Assembly (NCBI GenBank): GCA_934254725.1
Contig: CAKQLR010000059.1
Span: 1 to 10,153 of the forward strand
Length of the DNA: 10,153 nt
Direction: 5' to 3'
DNA from: an uncultured Clostridia bacterium
GTDB taxonomy: Bacteria; Bacillota; Clostridia; Christensenellales; Borkfalkiaceae
Shown: piece after piece, positions 6,761-10,153 of the stretch
Position numbering within the stretch: the stretch's first letter is position 1
How the letters are laid out: the number at the start of each line of letters is the position of its first letter
Program-made: the position numbers and the translations under genes
The notes under the pieces: model-generated
Database searches by the model: none
Seen by the model: only the letters and a program-made list of their open reading frames with translations
What the model was told of the DNA's origin: nothing

Positions 6761-8047
6761 TTACTGAATGTTGTTGTTCTCTTTAAGGAACGTAAAGAGA
6801 TTTTTAATGATAAGACTGTCTCTGAGATAATTCTTCTGACGGTCGTTCATAGTGCTCTTATATTCTTCAACGGACTTCTTGCTCTGCTCCGCAAGCTCTT
6901 TGATTCTTTCGTCGAGCTGTTCGTCGGTGCAGGTAATTTTTTCGGTTTCTATAATCTTATCTATAACAAGCTGATATTTAGCGTTTGTTTCCGCCTGTTC
7001 TCTGTAATTCTTACGGAACTCTTCCATAGTGGTGCCGAGGTATTTGATGTAATCGGCAAGTTTAAGCCCCTGATACATAAGCTTGTATTCGATTTCCTGC
7101 ATTATGTTATCTATTTCTCTTTCTACGAGAGCGTCGGGGATAACAACGACGCTTGCGTCGGAAATAGCTTTGAGGAGTTTGTCCTCTATTTCTGCTTCGG
7201 CTCTTGCCTTAGCGCTCTTTTCAAGCTTGCTACGGGTTTCCGCTTTATAAGCTTCCAACGTATCGAAACCTACGGCGTCCTTTATAAATTCGTCGTTAAG
7301 TTCGGGAAGCTCTTTCTTCTTGATCTCGTGAAGCTTAATCGCAAACACAGCGTCTTTACCTTTAAGATCTTCCGCATGATAATCTTCGGGGAATTTAACG
7401 TTGATGTCCTTTTCCTCGCCGATGTTCATACCTACTATCTGTTCTTCGAAACCTGGAATGAACGAACCGCTGCCGAGAACGAGGTTTTGCTTTTCTGCGG
7501 TACCGCCGGCAAATTTAACACCGTCAACGCTTCCGCTGTAATCAATAACGGTGGTGTCGCCGTTTTCTGCGGCTCTGTCCGTTACGTCAACAAGGCGAGA
7601 ATTTCTGTCCTGAAGCTTATTAAGCTCTTCCTGAACTTGGTCGTCGGTTACATTATACTCAACTTTTTCTATGTTTATACCCTTATAGTCGCCGAGTTTG
7701 ACTTCCGGCTTAACGGGAACGATCGCAACCATAGTGATTCCGTCGTCGTCGAGTTTGTCGATTTCGACGTCGGGACGGTCAACGGGTTGAATCTTTTTGT
7801 CTTTTCCTAAAATTTCATAATAATATTTGGGAAAAGCCTCGTTGATAGCATCTTCGTAAAATACTCCCTTGCCGTAAGTTTTCTCGAGTATAGCCTTGGG
7901 AACGTGTCCTTTTCTGAACCCCTGAAGAGAATATCTGCCCTTTGTTTTGTTATAAGCTTCGTCCTGAGCGGCAAGCCATTCTTCCTTGGTAAGGGTGATG
8001 TAAATCTTTAAGGTACTTTTTTCGCCTTTTTTGGTTCTGTAATTCAT
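6761..8047 (-). CDS. tig: Trigger factor, ribosome-bound chaperone and prolyl isomerase
   Basis: Encodes a 428-residue trigger factor, which sits at the ribosome exit tunnel and shields nascent chains. The N-terminal ribosome-binding domain has the signature GFRKGHVP (43-50). The FKBP-type prolyl isomerase domain spans about 160-245, with GDTTVIDYSG, the IPGFEEQIVGM segment and a closing DAVFAIKLHEIK. The remaining C-terminal part, about 250-428, is the helical, highly charged substrate-cradle domain. Length and all three domains are normal. The start at 8047 has TAGGAG 7 bases upstream and puts the signature loop at the expected distance from the N-terminus. It is the first gene of the tig-clpP-clpX cluster and is divergent from rqcH. 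Confidence 0.97.
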   Translation of the reverse strand: MNYRTKKGEKSTLKIYITLTKEEWLAAQDEAYNKTKGRYSLQGFRKGHVPKAILEKTYGKGVFYEDAINEAFPKYYYEILGKDKKIQPVDRPDVEIDKLDDDGITMVAIVPVKPEVKLGDYKGINIEKVEYNVTDDQVQEELNKLQDRNSRLVDVTDRAAENGDTTVIDYSGSVDGVKFAGGTAEKQNLVLGSGSFIPGFEEQIVGMNIGEEKDINVKFPEDYHAEDLKGKDAVFAIKLHEIKKKELPELNDEFIKDAVGFDTLEAYKAETRSKLEKSAKARAEAEIEDKLLKAISDASVVVIPDALVEREIDNIMQEIEYKLMYQGLKLADYIKYLGTTMEEFRKNYREQAETNAKYQLVIDKIIETEKITCTDEQLDERIKELAEQSKKSVEEYKSTMNDRQKNYLRDSLIIKNLFTFLKENNNIQ

Positions 8048-8066
8048 AATTAACTCCTAACAATAC

Positions 8067-8105
8067 TTTGTTTCGCCACAATATTTTACCAAACAACGAA
8101 ACAAA
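8067..8105. repeat. Perfect 9-bp inverted repeat across the tig promoter, possible operator
   Basis: TTTGTTTCG (8067-8075) and CGAAACAAA (8097-8105) are exact inverted copies separated by 21 bases, 30 bp centre to centre or about three helical turns. One half lies between the -35 and -10 of the tig promoter, the other at the expected transcription start, and the -10 is in the spacer. That position fits a repressor site. The motif does not match CIRCE (HrcA) or the CtsR heptad repeat, so no regulator is assigned. Confidence 0.45.
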
Positions 8106-8111
8106 TGTAAA
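8083..8111 (-). promoter_or_regulatory. Promoter of tig (tig-clpP-clpX)
   Basis: On the minus strand, -35 TTTACA (8111-8106) and -10 TAAAAT (8088-8083) are 17 bp apart, with TG just before the -10 (extended -10). The start would be near 8076, a leader of about 29 nt. A-rich sequence upstream of the -35 (minus strand, from 8112) could serve as an UP element. Confidence 0.75.
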
Positions 8112-8128
8112 GTTTTTTTAACGAATAT

Positions 8129-8157
8129 TTTACTTTTTTATTTTTTTATTATATAAT
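8129..8157 (+). promoter_or_regulatory. Promoter of rqcH
   Basis: A -10 TATAAT (8152-8157) and a weaker -35 TTTACT (8129-8134) are 17 bp apart; transcription would start near 8164, leaving about 63 nt of leader. The -35 elements of the rqcH and tig promoters are only 17 bp apart, back to back. No strong hairpin is seen in the leader; CCGTACGG at 8211-8218 is a short palindrome touching the ribosome binding site. Confidence 0.68.
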
Positions 8158-8226
8158 ATCTATTATTGAGCTTGTCTGATTTTACCGATTTCCGCTTTCA
8201 GCACAGCAAGCCGTACGGAGAAATTT

Positions 8227-9912
8227 ATGCCACAGGACGCATTCACACTTATACACGCCGCAAAAGAACTGAACGAACTTTTGTCGGGCGGCAAGGTAAA
8301 CAAAATAATTCAGCCCGCGGCGGACGAAGTTTTTATACTCTTCTACACGGGCAAGAACGTAAACATAGCCGTTTCGGCAAACGCGCAGACCGCGAGAATC
8401 TGCCCGACGGACAGGCAGGTAAAAGCCCCCGCCGTCGCCCCGAACTTCTGCATGCTTTTAAGAAAGCACCTTTCGGGCGCAACCGTAAAGAGCGTGGAGA
8501 ACGTAGGCTTCGAAAGAATTACAGTTATAACCTTCGAGGGGAAAAACGATTTCTTCGAACCGACGGAGAAAAAACTCGTCTGCGAGATAATGGGCAAATA
8601 TTCAAACGTGATACTCACCGAGAACGGCAAAATTTTAGGCACTCTCAAACCATCGTTCGGGGATATAGACAGTGGCAGAATGCTGCTGACGGGGCTTGAT
8701 TACAAGTACCCGCCCGCGCAGGATAAAATAGAAATAACCGATTTAACGCGCGTAAAAGAGGCTTTTTCTGATTTTCCCGAGGTTGACGGCGGCTACTACA
8801 CGCAAGCCGAGATAAAAGGACTGTCCTCTCAGACCGCAACCGAAGCGGCTTCTGCGTTCATGAACAAATATTCGCTTTCTTCTATTCTCGGCAAGGGAAA
8901 CGAATACGCCGATTTCCTTTACGATTTTCTTCTCACCCCCTCCTTTCAACCGAACGTTACGCTGAGCGGCAGGGAAGATTTTTTCCTGTTCAATTATAAA
9001 ACGATAGGCGGTGAAAAGAAGTACTTCGACACGCTTTTGCAAGCGGAAAAATATTACTTCGACAAAACGGAAAACGAAAAAGATTTCAGGCTTCGCTACA
9101 AAACTTTAAAAGAAAAAATAAGGCAACAGGAAAAAAAGCTTTTAAAGAAGAAGAACTTAACGGAAGAAAAAATTCTTGCCTGCTCGGACGCGGAAACGAA
9201 CAAGAAAAAAGGCGAAATTTTAACGGCTTACCAATACGTCGTACCCGCGGGCAGCACCGTTTGCGAACTGCCAGATTTTTACTCCGAGACGGGCGAAAAG
9301 ATAAAAATAACACTTGACGGAACGCTTTCGGCAAACCGCAACGCGCAAAACTATTTCAAGAAATATCAGAAGCAGAAGAAAACTCTCGCGGCGGCAGAAC
9401 CTCAGCTCGAACAGACCCTTTCCGAACTGAACTACATTTCCGACCTTTACGAAGAACTTGACAGATGCGAAACGGCAGCGGACTTCGACGCGTTAAAAGA
9501 GGAAATTCGCTCCGCAGGCTACCTGCACGAACAGCGCAGAACCGACAAAAAAGAAAAGCCTTCCACCCCGAAAACCTTTGAAAAAGACGGTTTTTTGATT
9601 TTAGCAGGCAGAAACAACCTTCAGAACGACAAGCTGACGGGCGGAGCAAACAAACACGATATGTGGTTGCACACTAAGGACTTCCACTCCTCTCACGTCA
9701 TTATAGAAACAAACGGAAAGCCCGTCCCCGACGATGTTTTGCTGTTTGCTGCGGAAATTTGCGCATATAACTCCAAAGCACGCGGCGGAGACAAAGTGCC
9801 CGTGGATTATTGCTTGAAAAAATTCGTAAAAAAGCCCCCCAAGTCAGCCCCTGGAAAGGTTATTTATACCGATTTCAAAACCATTCTCGTTACACCGCAC
9901 TCACACGAATAA
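8227..9912 (+). CDS. rqcH: RqcH, ribosome-associated quality control factor (NFACT/Rqc2 family)
   Basis: Encodes a 561-residue NFACT-family protein, formerly annotated as fibronectin-binding FbpA. RqcH binds the large ribosomal subunit still holding a peptidyl-tRNA and recruits alanyl-tRNA to add a template-free alanine tail that marks the peptide for degradation. The NFACT-N domain is at about 1-200 (MGKYSN at 122-127), a helical linker follows, then a coiled coil with KKGEILTAYQY (327-337) and NAQNYFKKYQK (372-382), and the NFACT-R domain from about 455 with GRNNLQNDKLTGG, WLHTKD (480-485) and a closing VIYTDFKTILVTP. At the position of the Asp-Arg pair needed for activity in Bacillus RqcH, this protein has E96-R97. 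The start at 8227 has GGAG at 8217-8220, 6 bases upstream. It is divergent from the gene for trigger factor and its partners clpP and clpX. Confidence 0.95.
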   Translation: MPQDAFTLIHAAKELNELLSGGKVNKIIQPAADEVFILFYTGKNVNIAVSANAQTARICPTDRQVKAPAVAPNFCMLLRKHLSGATVKSVENVGFERITVITFEGKNDFFEPTEKKLVCEIMGKYSNVILTENGKILGTLKPSFGDIDSGRMLLTGLDYKYPPAQDKIEITDLTRVKEAFSDFPEVDGGYYTQAEIKGLSSQTATEAASAFMNKYSLSSILGKGNEYADFLYDFLLTPSFQPNVTLSGREDFFLFNYKTIGGEKKYFDTLLQAEKYYFDKTENEKDFRLRYKTLKEKIRQQEKKLLKKKNLTEEKILACSDAETNKKKGEILTAYQYVVPAGSTVCELPDFYSETGEKIKITLDGTLSANRNAQNYFKKYQKQKKTLAAAEPQLEQTLSELNYISDLYEELDRCETAADFDALKEEIRSAGYLHEQRRTDKKEKPSTPKTFEKDGFLILAGRNNLQNDKLTGGANKHDMWLHTKDFHSSHVIIETNGKPVPDDVLLFAAEICAYNSKARGGDKVPVDYCLKKFVKKPPKSAPGKVIYTDFKTILVTPHSHE

Positions 9913-9919
9913 TTATACG

Positions 9920-9955
9920 AAAAGCCTCGTTTTTACGCGAAAAACGAGGCTTTTT
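9920..9955. terminator. Strong bidirectional terminator between rqcH and the last gene
   Basis: A perfect 15-bp stem pairs 9920-9934 with 9940-9954 around a 5-nt ACGCG loop, beginning 8 bases past the rqcH stop. The T tract at 9951-9955 serves the plus strand. On the minus strand the stem ends in TTTT and can serve the convergent gene that stops at 9994. Confidence 0.92.
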
Positions 9956-9993
9956 AATCAGGCTTATAAAATTAATTCAAAAAACGTAGCTTT

Positions 9994-10153
9994 TCAGTAC
10001 ATTCTGTCCGTAGTAGTTCTGAACAGAGAATCGCTGAAAACCAGCCCCGTTCCTATAGAGGAGAAAACAAGGTTGCCCACTATTATCGTATCCACCATGG
10101 CGAGCCGCTCGGGCGAAATAGGCAAAGCCCTACCCTGCCGGTCTACCCTGTAC
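9994..10153 (-). CDS. 3' end of an unrecognised protein gene, cut by the window edge
   Basis: Read on the minus strand from the window edge there is one open frame of 52 codons ending in TGA at 9996-9994; the other two minus frames soon meet stops. I do not recognise the product. The visible C-terminus has a basic stretch (VDRQGR), then PERLAMVD, then a mildly hydrophobic segment (IIVGNLVFSSIGTGLVF) and a polar end (RTTTDRMY). The stop lies about 40 bases before the bidirectional terminator at 9920-9955, which supports a real gene. The hydrophobic run is too polar to call a membrane helix with confidence. The start, length and function lie outside the window. Confidence 0.5.
   Translation of the reverse strand, partial: YRVDRQGRALPISPERLAMVDTIIVGNLVFSSIGTGLVFSDSLFRTTTDRMY

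Noticed and set aside
7328..7810. A 160-codon plus-strand open frame inside tig
   Set aside because: It is antisense to the trigger factor isomerase domain and shows no protein-like features of its own.
8048..8226. CIRCE or CtsR operator in the tig-rqcH intergenic region
   Set aside because: Neither the TTAGCACTC-type CIRCE arms nor GGTCAAA heptad repeats are present; the inverted repeat found there is a different sequence.

Overview
The window looks like chromosomal DNA of a low-to-moderate-GC Gram-positive bacterium (Bacillota, most likely a clostridial lineage). Grounds: AT-rich intergenic regions, GGAG/GGAGG-type ribosome binding sites, sigma-A-type promoters with 17-bp spacers, the tig-clpP-clpX order, an RqcH-type (Fbp/NFACT) protein, and a type III topoisomerase with a C-terminal repeat domain. 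The lineage is an inference from gene content. No phage, transposon, CRISPR, rRNA or tRNA sequence was seen.

Layout. 1-1452 (+): a terminator-like leader followed by a MATE-family efflux transporter. 1502-2342 (+): a strong promoter, a structured leader with mutually exclusive terminator and antiterminator hairpins, and a pnuC-type vitamin transporter gene broken by an apparent 1-base deletion. 2403-4724 (+): a promoter that appears to start transcription at the topB start codon, the DNA topoisomerase III gene, and a strong terminator. 4814-8111 (-): tig, clpP and clpX, reading from the divergent intergenic region down to 4814. 8129-9955 (+): rqcH with its own promoter and a strong bidirectional terminator. 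9994-10153 (-): the 3' end of an unrecognised gene that runs off the window.

How the genes fit together. tig, clpP, clpX and the divergent rqcH form a protein-quality-control cluster: trigger factor folds nascent chains at the ribosome exit, RqcH handles peptides stuck on 60S-like 50S subunits by adding C-terminal alanine tails, and ClpXP is a known protease for such tails in Bacillus. tig and rqcH are transcribed from back-to-back promoters, and a perfect 9-bp inverted repeat straddles the tig promoter. The left half (MATE, pnuC, topB) is a set of independently transcribed single genes, two of which have candidate transcription-attenuation leaders.

I do not see a clearly new multi-gene system. 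The most worthwhile leads are the pnuC leader RNA, the MATE leader, the apparently leaderless topB transcript, and the possible shared control of rqcH with tig-clpPX.
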